Shown here in pieces: positions 36,758 through 45,813 of a DNA stretch of 64,000 nt. Numbering within the stretch: position 1 is the first letter of the stretch; each line of letters opens with the position of its first letter. Below the pieces are notes generated by a model, which had not been told where the DNA came from, did not search any database, and saw nothing but the letters and a program-made list of their open reading frames with translations. The translations under genes were made by a program, and so were the position numbers. The DNA is from Pseudooceanicola aestuarii (GTDB taxonomy: Bacteria; Pseudomonadota; Alphaproteobacteria; Rhodobacterales; Rhodobacteraceae): assembly GCF_010614805.1 (NCBI RefSeq), contig NZ_JAAFZC010000003.1:62001-126000 (forward strand), read 5' to 3'.

Positions 36758-37575
36758 GCCGGGGTTCCATCCAGGAAGGCACCGACCAGCCCGGCCTGCG
36801 GATCCATCATGGCCCGCCCCGGCACGATCCGGCAGTTCCGCGCCTGTGCCGCGGTCAGCAGCGGGGTGATCGCGGGGGTCATGACGACCTCGGCCACGAT
36901 CGCGCCGAGGGGGATCTGGTCGGCGGGCAGGGGCAGGGGGTCGTCGGGGTCCATGCCCAGAGCCGTGGCATTGATGATCAGGCCCGGGGTCGGGCCGTCG
37001 CCCACATGCAGCGCGCATCCGGGGGCCACGCCGCTGTCGCGGATGGCGTCGGCCAGGGCCCGCGCCCTGGCGACGTCGCGGTTGCGGATGGTCAGGGACC
37101 GTGCCCCGCCCCCCGCCATGGCAAAGGCGATGGCCCGTCCGACCCCGCCGGCGCCCAGCATCAGCACATCGCGCCCGGTGGCCGCGACGCCCTGCGCCGC
37201 CAGCCCGGCGACAAAACCCGCGCCATCGACATTATGTCCCGTCAGTGTGCCATCGGCGTTGCGGCGGATGAAGTTCACCGCGCCCGCTTGCAGCGCCGCG
37301 TCGGTCAGGTGATCGACCAGCGCGACGGCGGCGATCTTGTGCGGAATGGTGATGCCGGTGCCGGCCACGTTCGGCGCCCGGCGCAGCATGTCCAGCATGT
37401 ACGGCAGGTCCGCCGCGCGCACCTGAAGCGGCACCGTGACCAGCGCGCGGCCGGTCTCGACCCAGGTGCGGTTCAGCACGTCGGTGCCGATCACGTGGTC
37501 GATCGGATCGCCCATGATGAACAGGACGGCGGTGCGCCCGGTGATGTGCAGGCGGGGGGCGTCGGGGTCTTGCAT
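36754..37575 (-). CDS. Shikimate dehydrogenase family protein (AroE-like), embedded in a peptide ABC operon
   Basis: A 273 aa NAD(P)H-dependent dehydrogenase. The substrate-site lysine is present in [10 protein letters not shown] near residue 76 and the catalytic aspartate in GHNVDGAGF near 115; the Rossmann loop [13 protein letters not shown] follows near 140. The usual NVTIPYK reads GITIPHK and the NTD motif reads NVD, so it belongs to a divergent, catabolic-type clade rather than the housekeeping AroE. It overlaps dppD by 1 base and dppF by 4, so it is fully part of the transport operon. A quinate/shikimate-like hydroxy acid or another cyclic product is possible; the real substrate is unknown. 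Confidence 0.85.
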   Translation of the reverse strand: MQDPDAPRLHITGRTAVLFIMGDPIDHVIGTDVLNRTWVETGRALVTVPLQVRAADLPYMLDMLRRAPNVAGTGITIPHKIAAVALVDHLTDAALQAGAVNFIRRNADGTLTGHNVDGAGFVAGLAAQGVAATGRDVLMLGAGGVGRAIAFAMAGGGARSLTIRNRDVARARALADAIRDSGVAPGCALHVGDGPTPGLIINATALGMDPDDPLPLPADQIPLGAIVAEVVMTPAITPLLTAAQARNCRIVPGRAMMDPQAGLVGAFLDGTPA

Positions 37576-38591
37576 CAGGTCTCCGCAGGCAGGGGGGTGG
37601 ATCGGGGGGCGGGATCGGCGTGCGGCGGGGACAGCGGGAAATGGCAGGCACGGGCGGTGGCGCCTTCGGCGCGCAGCGCCGGATCCTGCCGCGCGCAGCG
37701 CGGCTGCGCCCGATCGCAGCGCGGGTGAAAGGAACAGCCCTCCGGCCGGTCGAAGATGGAGGGCGGCGTGCCCTCGATCTGGCGCAGGGTGCTGGTGCCG
37801 TCCAGCGTGGGCACCGCGCCGATCAGCCCGGCGGTATAGGGATGTGCGGTGTCGTAGAAGACGGCATCGGTGCCGCCACGCTCGACCACCCGGCCGCCAT
37901 ACATCACCGCGATCTCATCGGCGATCCCGGCGACCACGCCCAGGTCATGGGTGATCAGCACCATGCCGATGCCCAGATCCCGGCGCAGGTCGGCCAGCAG
38001 ATCCAGGATCTGCGCCTGCACGGTAACGTCCAGCGCGGTTGTCGGCTCATCCGCGATCAGCAGATCGGGCCGGTTCGCCAACGCCATGGCGATCATCGCC
38101 CGCTGGCGCATCCCGCCTGAGAATTCATGCGGATATTGCCGCACCCGGCGGGCGGGCTGGGGGATGGCGACCATCTCGAACAGGCGTTCTGCCTCCTTCA
38201 GCGCGGCACGGCGGGAGACGGAGCGGTCGTGCAGGCGGATCGCCTCGGCGATCTGGGTGCCGATCGGGATGACGGGGTTGAAGGCCGACAGCGGATCCTG
38301 GAACACGCAGCCGATGGATTTGCCCCGGATGCGGCGGATGCGGGCGGGGGTCATGCCGATCAGATCCTCCCCCCGGAATCGGGCCGAGCCGGTAACGCGG
38401 GTGCCCCCCGGCAACAGCTGGAGAAACGCCATCATGGCGATGGACTTGCCCGATCCGCTTTCGCCGACAACGCCCAGAACCTTGCCCGGCTCCACCGACA
38501 GATCGACGCCGCGCAGGGCCTCGGCCCATTGCCCGCCATGCGCGCGAAAGGAAATGCGCAGGTCGCGGATGTCGAGAAGCGGCTCGGTCAT
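37575..38591 (-). CDS. Dipeptide/oligopeptide ABC transporter ATP-binding protein, DppD/OppD type (system 1)
   Basis: A 338 aa ATPase with Walker [11 protein letters not shown] near residue 40, FQDPLSAFNPV near 97, signature EFSGGMRQRAMIAMAL near 155 and Walker [15 protein letters not shown] near 175, and the C-terminal cysteine cluster (GCSFHPRCDRAQPRC). The ATG at 38591 overlaps the permease stop by 4 bases, and the longer open frame upstream lies inside the permease gene. It works as a heterodimer with the DppF-type subunit encoded beyond the aroE-like gene. Confidence 0.93.
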   Translation of the reverse strand: MTEPLLDIRDLRISFRAHGGQWAEALRGVDLSVEPGKVLGVVGESGSGKSIAMMAFLQLLPGGTRVTGSARFRGEDLIGMTPARIRRIRGKSIGCVFQDPLSAFNPVIPIGTQIAEAIRLHDRSVSRRAALKEAERLFEMVAIPQPARRVRQYPHEFSGGMRQRAMIAMALANRPDLLIADEPTTALDVTVQAQILDLLADLRRDLGIGMVLITHDLGVVAGIADEIAVMYGGRVVERGGTDAVFYDTAHPYTAGLIGAVPTLDGTSTLRQIEGTPPSIFDRPEGCSFHPRCDRAQPRCARQDPALRAEGATARACHFPLSPPHADPAPRSTPLPAET

Positions 38592-39484
38592 GCGGTCCTC
38601 CGGTCGAAGACATCGCGCAGCCCGTCGCCCAGAAAGGACGTCGCCAGCACCACCGACAGGATCGCCATGCCTGGGCCGAAGGCGATCCACCAGCTGTAGA
38701 ACCTGGCCGCGCCCTCGGAAATCATGCTGCCCCATTCGGGGGATGGCGGCGTTGCGCCCAGCCCGATGAACGACAGCGACGCGGCCAGCAGAACGACCTG
38801 ACCGAAATCCATCGTCGCGTTGATCAGCGTCGGGGCCCAGCACAGCGGCAGGATATGCACGCCCAACACGCGCAGGGGGCGCGCGCCGCCGGCGATCGCG
38901 GCCTCCACATGTTCGTTCTCGCGCTTTTCCAGCACCTGCGCGCGCATCAGCCGGGCGTAGATCGGCCACCAGACGATGACCATAGCGATGGAGGCATTGG
39001 CCAGCCCCGGCCCCAGCATCGCTGCCACGGCCATGGCCAGCAGGATCGGCGGAAAGGACACGGTGACATCGACCAGCCGCATGATGATCCCGTCCCACCA
39101 GCCGCCGAAGAACCCGGCCAGCGCGCCCAGGGCCGAACCGATGGCCACCGCGCAGGCGACCACGACAAAGGCGATGGGAATGGACCAGACCGCGCCATGC
39201 ATCGTCCGCGACAGCACGTCCCGGCCAAGCGCATCCGTCCCCAGCCAGAACGCCGCCGAGGGCGGTTGCAGCCGCCGCCCGGCCATGGCCAGCGGATCGG
39301 CCAGCGGCCAGAACTGCACGCTGATCACGGTGATCACCCAGCACAACAGGATCAGCGCGCCGACCTTCCCGGTCAGCGGCAGGCGCCGGTAGATATCGCG
39401 CAGCGCGTCCAGACGGCGGCGCAGGGCGGCAGAGGCCCGGCGGACCAGCGGCGCGGCGGGCTGGGGGGACGAAGAAAGGGACAT
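38588..39484 (-). CDS. Dipeptide/oligopeptide ABC transporter permease, DppC type (system 1)
   Basis: A 298 aa inner-membrane permease with an N-terminal helix near residue 40, the FWLGTDALGRDVLSR motif near 80 (the DppC GTDxxGRD hallmark), and the EAA loop near 200 (VEAAIAGGARPLRVLGVHIL). It ends GDGLRDVFD, the usual DppC tail. Its ATG overlaps the DppB stop by one base. It forms the translocation pore with the DppB-type subunit. Confidence 0.93.
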   Translation of the reverse strand: MSLSSSPQPAAPLVRRASAALRRRLDALRDIYRRLPLTGKVGALILLCWVITVISVQFWPLADPLAMAGRRLQPPSAAFWLGTDALGRDVLSRTMHGAVWSIPIAFVVVACAVAIGSALGALAGFFGGWWDGIIMRLVDVTVSFPPILLAMAVAAMLGPGLANASIAMVIVWWPIYARLMRAQVLEKRENEHVEAAIAGGARPLRVLGVHILPLCWAPTLINATMDFGQVVLLAASLSFIGLGATPPSPEWGSMISEGAARFYSWWIAFGPGMAILSVVLATSFLGDGLRDVFDRRTA

Positions 39485-40497
39485 CAATGCACCTTGATCC
39501 GGGGGTTGGCCCAGGCATAGGCGATATCGGTCAGCAGGTTCGCCAGCAGAAACGCGACGGACCCGACGATGGTCACCCCTCCGATGGCCGGATAGTCCAG
39601 CGAGGCGGCGGCGCGTACCGCATAGGATCCGATGCCGGGCCAGGAGAAGATCGCCTCGGTCAGGACGGCGCCGGTGATCAGATAGGCGAAGGTAAAGCCC
39701 AGGATCGTCAACAGGGGGATCAGCGCATTGGGCAGCGCGTGGCCGACCAGAACCACCCGTTCCGGCGCCCCCTTGGCCCGCGCGGTGCGGGCGTAATCCT
39801 GGCCCAGCCCCTCGATCAATGTGGCGCGGGAGATGCGGGTGATGATCCCGGTGACGGCCCAGCCCAGCACAAAGGCCGGCAGCGCCAGATGGGCCAGCGC
39901 CTGGGTGAACAGGTTCAGGTCTCCGGCGATCAGCGCGTCGATGGTGTAGAACCCGGTATGGGTGGGCGGCGGCGTCACGCGCGGTGGCAGCCGCCCGGTG
40001 CCGGGCACGATGGGCAGCCGCACCGACAGCAGATACAGCAGGATCAGCCCGGACCAGAAGATCGGCAGCGACGACCCGATCAACGCGAAGACCCGCGCCA
40101 GATTGTCGAAGACAGAGCCGCGGAACCGCGCGGACAGCAGGCCCAGAGACAGACCCAGCACAGTGCCGATGATCATCGCCGCGATCACCAGTTCCAGCGT
40201 TGCGGGCAGGCGTTCGGCAATGTCCGTCGCCACCGGCCTGCGCGTCGCAAAGGACGTGCCCAGATCCCCCTGCACCAGCTTGCCCAGGTAGACGACGTAG
40301 CGCACCGGCAATGGCTGATCGAGACCCCATTCCGCCTTGACCGCCGCGACGACCTCCGGGTTGGACATCATGCGTTCGGGAACAAGGGCGGCCAGCGGGT
40401 CGCCCTTGGTCATTTGCGAGAGAAGAAACGACACGCTCGCCACGCCCAGCAGCAGGAACGGAATGGTGATCAACCGACGGACGATATAGGCGAGCAT
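39484..40497 (-). CDS. Dipeptide/oligopeptide ABC transporter permease, DppB type (system 1)
   Basis: A 337 aa permease beginning YIVRRLITIPFLLLGV, a classic DppB start, with GDLGTSFATRRPV near residue 77, the EAA loop (QDYARTARAKGAPERVVLVG near 235) and FSWPGIGSYAVRA near 285. It has six predicted membrane helices. It starts 6 bases after the binding protein gene in the same operon. Confidence 0.94.
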   Translation of the reverse strand: MLAYIVRRLITIPFLLLGVASVSFLLSQMTKGDPLAALVPERMMSNPEVVAAVKAEWGLDQPLPVRYVVYLGKLVQGDLGTSFATRRPVATDIAERLPATLELVIAAMIIGTVLGLSLGLLSARFRGSVFDNLARVFALIGSSLPIFWSGLILLYLLSVRLPIVPGTGRLPPRVTPPPTHTGFYTIDALIAGDLNLFTQALAHLALPAFVLGWAVTGIITRISRATLIEGLGQDYARTARAKGAPERVVLVGHALPNALIPLLTILGFTFAYLITGAVLTEAIFSWPGIGSYAVRAAASLDYPAIGGVTIVGSVAFLLANLLTDIAYAWANPRIKVH

Positions 40498-40503
40498 GAG
40501 GCG

Positions 40504-42090
40504 TTACTTCCGCGAAATTTCTGCCAGCGGCAGGTTGCAACAGGCGGAGTAGCGCACACCTTCGATGTCATTGCGATAGGCGAGCACCAGATTGGGCGAG
40601 ACGAGGGGCAGGATGATCGCATCCTTCATCATCTGTTCGCCAAGCTGGCCGTAGATCGCCTCTGCCTCCTCTCCCGAGGACGCCAGCGCCCTGGCGTAAA
40701 GCTCGGCCTCCTCCGGGTTCACGACCAGATCGTCCTGACCGACACCCGCGCGCCCGACCCAGGGAAAGCCTTCGATCATGCCGAAATAGGCGATGTACTG
40801 GCCCGAGCCGTAGTAATCCGGCGCGTAATAGACGGCGGTGATCGGCCATTCGCCGGCGCCCAGCTCATCCCGCCAGACCGCCCAGGTCAGCGGTTTCAGC
40901 TCCAGCTCCACGCCGATGGCGGCAAAGTCCTGCTGGACCTTCTGCATCATGATGTTGAAATCGACGCCGTAGATGTTGTCGTTGGGATAGCCGGCGACCA
41001 GCTTCAGATCGGATTGCCCGGCGGCCGCCAGCATCTCCTTTGCCTTCTCCACGTCCTGTGCGCGCGGCGTCAGGCCCGATGTACCGGGGAATCCGTTGGG
41101 GATCGGCGCCGCCTGCTTGGTGCCGTTGCCACCGACGGTGAAGTCGAGCATCCCGTCATAATCGATCGCCAGCGCCAGGGCCTGCCGCACGTCCGGGGTC
41201 AGAACATCGGCCATGCCCTGCGCCCCGGGGATGAAGCCGATATAGACGAAGTTGTAGGAGGGGATGACCTCGGTCGTGACCTCGCCCGACCGGATGGATT
41301 GCGCCGTGTCAGGGTCGATCTGCATGGCGATGTCGACCTGACCGGTTTCCAGCGCCTGCGCCTGGCTGACGGCATCCTGCACCTGCGTCACCACCACCTC
41401 CGCAAAGGCGGGAGCTTCACCCCAGTAATCGGCATTGCGCGTCAGGCGCAGTTCCGCATCGGGGGAATAGGTGGTCAGGGTAAAGGGGCCGGAGCCGGCG
41501 GAATTCTCCAGGAACCATTGTTCGGCCTTGTCGGCCTCGGCCGCGTCATCGGCGGCGCTGGCGCCATTGGCCTGCGCGACCTCGGCGTTGATGATCCCGG
41601 TATAGGGCGCCGACACCTTGTTCAGGAATTCGGAATTGGGCGCGCTGACGGTGAATTTCACGGTCTTGGCATCCACCGCTTCGGCGCTGACCAGCCCGTC
41701 CATCAGGAAGGAGGGGGAGGCCTTGACGTTCTTCAGCCGGTTGAAGGTCCAGATCACGTCGGAGGCCTCCACCGGGGAGCCATCGGCAAAGGTCGCATCG
41801 GTCAGGGCAAAGGTGAATTCGGTGAAATCGTCGTTCACCTCCCAGCTTTCGGCGAGGTTGGGCACCAGCGACTGATTGTCAGGGCCCAGCGTGACCAGCG
41901 TCTCGTAGACGGCGGTCAGGTAGAACTGGCAGGTGTCGCAGAAGGCCCGCGACGGATCCAGCGAATTGACGTCCATGGACCGCGCGATGACCAGCGTGTC
42001 GCTGTCCTGCGCGGCCACCGGTGGCGCGATCAAGGCGCTGCCGGCGATCATCAGGGCGGCCAGGCCCCTCCGGGGGTAGTGATATGTCAT
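40504..42090 (-). CDS. Dipeptide/oligopeptide ABC transporter substrate-binding protein, DppA type (system 1)
   Basis: A 528 aa SBP_bac_5 family periplasmic protein. It has a signal peptide of about 27 residues (ending PPVAAQ) and the family core: VNSLDPSRAFCDTCQFYLTA near residue 42, LAESWEVNDDFTEFTF near 85, FADGSPVEASDVIWTFNRL near 105 and NSAGSGPFTL near 195. AGGG lies about 10 bases before the ATG. It follows the class III aminotransferase by 34 bases. Such proteins bind peptides, but also many amines, opines and glycosides, so the operon partners are the better clue to the ligand. Confidence 0.92.
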   Translation of the reverse strand: MTYHYPRRGLAALMIAGSALIAPPVAAQDSDTLVIARSMDVNSLDPSRAFCDTCQFYLTAVYETLVTLGPDNQSLVPNLAESWEVNDDFTEFTFALTDATFADGSPVEASDVIWTFNRLKNVKASPSFLMDGLVSAEAVDAKTVKFTVSAPNSEFLNKVSAPYTGIINAEVAQANGASAADDAAEADKAEQWFLENSAGSGPFTLTTYSPDAELRLTRNADYWGEAPAFAEVVVTQVQDAVSQAQALETGQVDIAMQIDPDTAQSIRSGEVTTEVIPSYNFVYIGFIPGAQGMADVLTPDVRQALALAIDYDGMLDFTVGGNGTKQAAPIPNGFPGTSGLTPRAQDVEKAKEMLAAAGQSDLKLVAGYPNDNIYGVDFNIMMQKVQQDFAAIGVELELKPLTWAVWRDELGAGEWPITAVYYAPDYYGSGQYIAYFGMIEGFPWVGRAGVGQDDLVVNPEEAELYARALASSGEEAEAIYGQLGEQMMKDAIILPLVSPNLVLAYRNDIEGVRYSACCNLPLAEISRK

Positions 42091-42124
42091 GACATTTTTC
42101 CCTGTTGGCGCATGGTTCGACCGC

Positions 42125-43393
42125 TTAGGTGCCCATCAGCGCCGCCACTGTCGGCGACGGACGAAGGGTGGCGCGGTTTCGCTTGATGTCCTCGAAGGCG
42201 GCGCCTGTCGCCTCCAGGGTCTGCGCGATGTCCGCTTCGGTCATCGCGGCATTGATGAACATGTTATGATAGGGCGACATGTAGACGCCCCGCCGCATCG
42301 CGGCCCCGCAAAAGGCATAGCCCAGGCGGAAATCGGGATCGTCCTCGAACAGGATCATGGGCAGGGCCGCAGGCCCGGTCTGGCGCAGGGCAAAACCGGT
42401 GTCGCGCGCCTGGGCCGCCAACCCCTCCCGAAACAGCAGCCCGATGCGGCCGATCTGTTCCAGGTAGGGCGTGTCGCGCACCAGCCGCAGGGTCTCCAGC
42501 GCGGCCGCCATCGGCACGGCGGAAAACCAGAAGGAGCCGGTGACGAAAATCTGCGTCGCCGCCTCCCGCGCGCGGTCATTGCCCATCAGCGCGGAAATCG
42601 GCTGGCCATTGCCCAGAACCTTGCCCCAGGCGGACAGATCCGGCTGCACGCCCACGGTCTGCCAGGTGCAATCGCGCGCCATGCGGAAACCGGCGCGCAC
42701 GTCATCCACCACCAGCAACGCGTCATGCGCATCCGCCAGCCGCCGCGCGGTGCGGGCGTAATCGGCATCGGGCAGCGTCTGATCTGCAAAGGTATCGTGC
42801 CGGAACGGCGTCGCGAAGATCCCGGCCAGATCGTCACCGGCCTGGGCCACCGCATCGGTCAGGGCCTGCGGATCGTTGTAATCGAAATAGATCAGGTGGG
42901 CGCGATCCTCGGCCACGACACCGCCGGGGCGCGGCGTGCTCCAGGGCAGGGCGCCGTGATAGGCGCCGGTGGCCACAAGCACCTTGCGCCGGCCCCGATG
43001 GGCGCGGGCGATCATCAGGGCCATGGTGGTGGCATCGGAGCCATTCTTGCAGAACATCGCCCAATCCGCATGGCTGATCATGCCCACCAACGTCTCTGCC
43101 AGATCCACGATCAGCGGAGAGGGACCGGTGCCGGTGTCGATCTGCGCCTGCTGCCGGGTGATCGCGGCGCGGATATCGGGTTGGTCGTAGCCCAGCAGGT
43201 TCGGCCCATAGGCGCACATGAAGTCGATGTAGACGTTGCCATCGGCATCGGTGATCCGGGTGCCCTTCGCATCGGTGAAGAACTGGGGAAAGCCTTCGGG
43301 CATCAACACGGTGGACTGGTGCCCGTACATGCCGCCGGGGATCACCTGGGCCGCGCGGTCCCGCAGGGCCTTGTCCTTCGCGTTGCTCCACAT
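42125..43393 (-). CDS. Class III aminotransferase, glutamate-1-semialdehyde aminomutase-like (paralogue 1)
   Basis: A 422 aa PLP enzyme. Landmarks: DADGNVYIDFMCAYGP near residue 47, NGSDATTMALMIARAH near 115 (phosphate loop), GAYHGALPW near 142, LLVVDDVRAGFR near 225 and the Schiff-base lysine in LSAWGKVLGNGQPISAL near 253. Relatives act on beta-amino acids or amino-aldehydes, using the D-x-V-R-x-G-F-R signature. It heads the operon with the system-1 ABC importer, so it probably handles the imported amine. It is clearly paralogous to the gene at 58.8-60.1 kb (shared VIPGGM-x-GH, FF-x4-G, YIDFMC and ISHADWA/IPHADWA patterns). Confidence 0.9.
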   Translation of the reverse strand: MWSNAKDKALRDRAAQVIPGGMYGHQSTVLMPEGFPQFFTDAKGTRITDADGNVYIDFMCAYGPNLLGYDQPDIRAAITRQQAQIDTGTGPSPLIVDLAETLVGMISHADWAMFCKNGSDATTMALMIARAHRGRRKVLVATGAYHGALPWSTPRPGGVVAEDRAHLIYFDYNDPQALTDAVAQAGDDLAGIFATPFRHDTFADQTLPDADYARTARRLADAHDALLVVDDVRAGFRMARDCTWQTVGVQPDLSAWGKVLGNGQPISALMGNDRAREAATQIFVTGSFWFSAVPMAAALETLRLVRDTPYLEQIGRIGLLFREGLAAQARDTGFALRQTGPAALPMILFEDDPDFRLGYAFCGAAMRRGVYMSPYHNMFINAAMTEADIAQTLEATGAAFEDIKRNRATLRPSPTVAALMGT

Positions 43394-43518
43394 GCTTGCG
43401 CTCCAACTTGAAAAAACTATCGCTATTGGAGAGCGTAGAGAGCGATTTCCCATGCGGCAAGAGATTCTGCGTCAAACGAGGGGGAAATTTGCCTCTGTTG
43501 GCGGGGTGTCTATTTTAT

Positions 43519-43530
43519 GTTTTATATCAT
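43519..43530. promoter_or_regulatory. Degenerate TTGATATATCAA-like site upstream of aminotransferase 1
   Basis: GTTTTATATCAT matches the proposed operator in 8 of 12 bases and lies within an 18-bp inverted repeat, TTATG-N8-CATAA (43515-43532), about 130 bases before the aminotransferase start. It is the weakest member of the site family. Confidence 0.35.
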
Positions 43531-43576
43531 AAGTATAGGTCTGAATTATGCGGGAGATCATCCCCGCACGACCCGA

Positions 43577-43601
43577 AGCAGGGCGCTGGATGCGCCCTGC
43601 T
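43577..43601 (-). terminator. Perfect hairpin downstream of the split transketolase genes
   Basis: AGCAGGGCGC (43577-43586) and GCGCCCTGCT (43592-43601) form a perfect 10-bp stem with a TGGAT loop, 56 bases after the transketolase C-subunit stop. No T-run follows on the minus strand, so it may stabilise the 3' end rather than terminate by itself. Confidence 0.45.
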
Positions 43602-43657
43602 GAAAAGATTGAAAAAATTACCGTTAATTCCACAGCCCTGACCGGGGAAGGAACGGC

Positions 43658-44689
43658 CTAGCGCGCGGAGGCCAGAAACTCCCGCGCCACGGAGGTCACG
43701 CCCGGCGCGTCCAGCCGGTAGTGGGAGTAAAGCGCCGCAGGCGGCCCGACCTCGACATAGCGATCCGGCACGCCGTGGCGGCGGAACGGCAGGCGGGGCA
43801 GGTCGATCAGCACTTCGGCCACGGCGCTGCCCAGCCCGCCGGTGATGTTGTGCTCCTCCACCGTCAGGATGGCGCCGGTCTCGGCGGCGGCGGCGCGGAT
43901 TTCATCTGCGTCCAGCGGGCTGATCGTGTGCATGTCGACCACGCGCACGCTCAGGCCGTCGGCGGCCAGCGTCTCGGCCGCGTCCAGACAGGCGCGGACC
44001 TGGCTGCCGGTGGTGATCATGGTCAGGTCCGTCCCCTCCCGCAGACGGATGGCGCGACCGATCTTCAGATCCGGCACGTCGTCATAAACCACCGGATCGC
44101 GTCCCCGGCCCAGGCGGATATACATCGCCCCGGGATGATCGACGGAGGCCCGCAGAATCGCGCGCAGCTGGTTGGCATCGGCGGCGCAGATCACCGTCAG
44201 ATCCGCCATCACCCGCAGCATCCCCAGATCTTCCAGCGCATGATGCGAAGATCCGTAGAACCCCATCGACATGCCCGAATGGGTGCCCACCACCCGGACG
44301 GGCATCCGGGGATAGGCGCAATCGGTGCGGATCTGTTCCGCCCCCAGGATGGCGGCGAAACTGGCAAAGGTCGCGACATAGGGCACCATCCCGCAGGCAG
44401 CCATGCCGGCGGCGGCGGTGATCATGTTCTTCTCGGCGATCCCGAAATCGAAAAAGCGGTCGGGATGCACGGCCTTGAAATCATTGGTGCGGTTGGCCGA
44501 GGCCAGATCGGCCGTCGCGACCACGATCCGGGGATCGTCCTGCGCCATCCGGGCGAGTTCCTCGCCCAGCACAAAGGCGGGCATCCCCTGCGCGGGGGTG
44601 CCGCTCACCGATTTGCGGTTCTTGAACGTCGTCTCGCCATCGGTGGTGCCGCGAAAGATCTCGGCTTCGTTCTGCATGTCGGTGGTCAT
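43658..44689 (-). CDS. Transketolase C-terminal subunit (split transketolase)
   Basis: A 343 aa protein covering the pyrimidine-binding and C-terminal domains of transketolase: DLASANRTNDFKAVHPDRFF near residue 62, FFDFGIAEKNMITAAAGMA near 80 (catalytic Glu for TPP), GSSHHALEDLGMLRV near 145, IRLGRGRDP near 192 and the C-terminal VEEHNITGGLGSAVAEV near 275. It overlaps the N-subunit gene by 4 bases, so the two are made together. Split transketolases of this kind occur in catabolic operons (for example the apulose-4-phosphate transketolases), not in the core pentose pathway. The substrate is unknown here. Confidence 0.92.
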   Translation of the reverse strand: MTTDMQNEAEIFRGTTDGETTFKNRKSVSGTPAQGMPAFVLGEELARMAQDDPRIVVATADLASANRTNDFKAVHPDRFFDFGIAEKNMITAAAGMAACGMVPYVATFASFAAILGAEQIRTDCAYPRMPVRVVGTHSGMSMGFYGSSHHALEDLGMLRVMADLTVICAADANQLRAILRASVDHPGAMYIRLGRGRDPVVYDDVPDLKIGRAIRLREGTDLTMITTGSQVRACLDAAETLAADGLSVRVVDMHTISPLDADEIRAAAAETGAILTVEEHNITGGLGSAVAEVLIDLPRLPFRRHGVPDRYVEVGPPAALYSHYRLDAPGVTSVAREFLASAR

Positions 44690-45552
44690 TGCGCGGGCTC
44701 CGGTTCATAGGGCTGTAGCCCGGCTTCGAGTTCGGCCATCACGTCGTCGTAATCCTCGCCCACGAGGTTGCCGACATGCCAGTCCAGCGACATTTCCATC
44801 CGCTTCACCCCGCGCCCCTTGACAGTGTCAAAGATGATGGCCTGCGGTTTGCCGGTGGTGCCTTGCGGCAGCGCCGTCAGCGCGCCGATGACAGAGGGCA
44901 GATCGTGCCCGTCCACCCGCTGCACGTCCCAGCCGAAGCTGGCAAATCGCTCGTGCACCGGCTCGATCCCCATGATGTCCTCGGTATGGCCGTCGATGGA
45001 CAACCCGTTGCGGTCCAGCAGGATGACCAGGTGACCCAACTGGTAGTGCCCGGCGGAGATCACCGCCTCCCAGATCTGGCCTTCGGAAATCTCGCCGTCG
45101 CCCAGCATGACGTAGCTGCGGTAGTCGCGCCCCTGAACCCGGCCGGCCAGCGCCATGCCGACGCCCACGGACAGCCCGTGCCCGAGAGAGCCGGAGGAAA
45201 AATCCAGCCCCCGCACCTTTTTCATGTCCGGGTGGTCGCCGTAATTCGACCCCAGCCGGGTATAGCTGTCCAGTTCGGACGGGTCGAAATAGCCCAGATC
45301 GGCCAGTACCGGGTACAGCCCGATCGCCGCGTGACCCTTGGACATGACAAAGCGGTCGCGGTCGGGCCAGTCGGGTTGCGTCGGTTCGATGCGCATCTGG
45401 CTGTAGTAGAGCGCCGACAGGATCTCCGCGCAGGAAAAAGTCGAGGAATAATGCCCCGCCCCCGCGATTCGCGACAGGCGCACGGTTTCGGTGCGGATGA
45501 ACCGGGCCCGATCTTCAAGCACGGCGAAGTTGACGTTTGAACGGTCGGACAT
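44686..45552 (-). CDS. Transketolase N-terminal subunit (split transketolase)
   Basis: A 288 aa protein with the TPP-pyrophosphate domain: GAGHYSSTFSCAEILSALYY near residue 31, FVMSKGHAAIGLYPVL near 68, DFSSGSLGHGLSVGVGMAL near 115 and the TPP/Mg motif GDGEISEGQIWEAVISA near 150 followed by N about 30 residues later. The ATG at 45552 has an AGAGAGG site. First gene of the two-gene operon. A perfect copy of the TTGATATATCAA palindrome lies 38-49 bases upstream, where it could block or overlap the promoter. Confidence 0.93.
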   Translation of the reverse strand: MSDRSNVNFAVLEDRARFIRTETVRLSRIAGAGHYSSTFSCAEILSALYYSQMRIEPTQPDWPDRDRFVMSKGHAAIGLYPVLADLGYFDPSELDSYTRLGSNYGDHPDMKKVRGLDFSSGSLGHGLSVGVGMALAGRVQGRDYRSYVMLGDGEISEGQIWEAVISAGHYQLGHLVILLDRNGLSIDGHTEDIMGIEPVHERFASFGWDVQRVDGHDLPSVIGALTALPQGTTGKPQAIIFDTVKGRGVKRMEMSLDWHVGNLVGEDYDDVMAELEAGLQPYEPEPAQ

Positions 45553-45589
45553 CGGGCCTCTCTCTGTGATGGTCGGGCGGATTCCATAT

Positions 45590-45601
45590 TTGATATATCA
45601 A
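45590..45601. promoter_or_regulatory. Perfect TTGATATATCAA operator-like palindrome, copy A
   Basis: A perfect 12-bp palindrome 38-49 bases upstream of the split-transketolase operon. Copy B lies 94 bases away (start to start), close to nine helical turns, so two bound dimers would face the same side of the DNA. The likely ligand is the divergently encoded GntR protein. Confidence 0.7.
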
Positions 45602-45683
45602 GAAATGCTTAGAATCAAGGATCATCCCATGCATAGCGTGAAAACCGGCAGGTGCGGGCGAAATTGGCTGCAATGTCGGGCGC

Positions 45684-45695
45684 TTTGATATATCA
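45684..45695. promoter_or_regulatory. Perfect TTGATATATCAA operator-like palindrome, copy B
   Basis: An identical 12-bp palindrome about 119 bases upstream of the GntR gene start. Together with copy A it makes this divergent spacer the best-matching target of the regulator. Confidence 0.7.
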
Positions 45696-45813
45696 ATAAT
45701 GCCGGATCCCTGCCGTTTGGCAGAGTTGCGAAAACGCTGCGGCAGGACAGATTGACGGCGGCGCGGATGCGCCCGATCCTGCGCGGGCGCGTGGGTTGAT
45801 GGTGGAAGACGGC

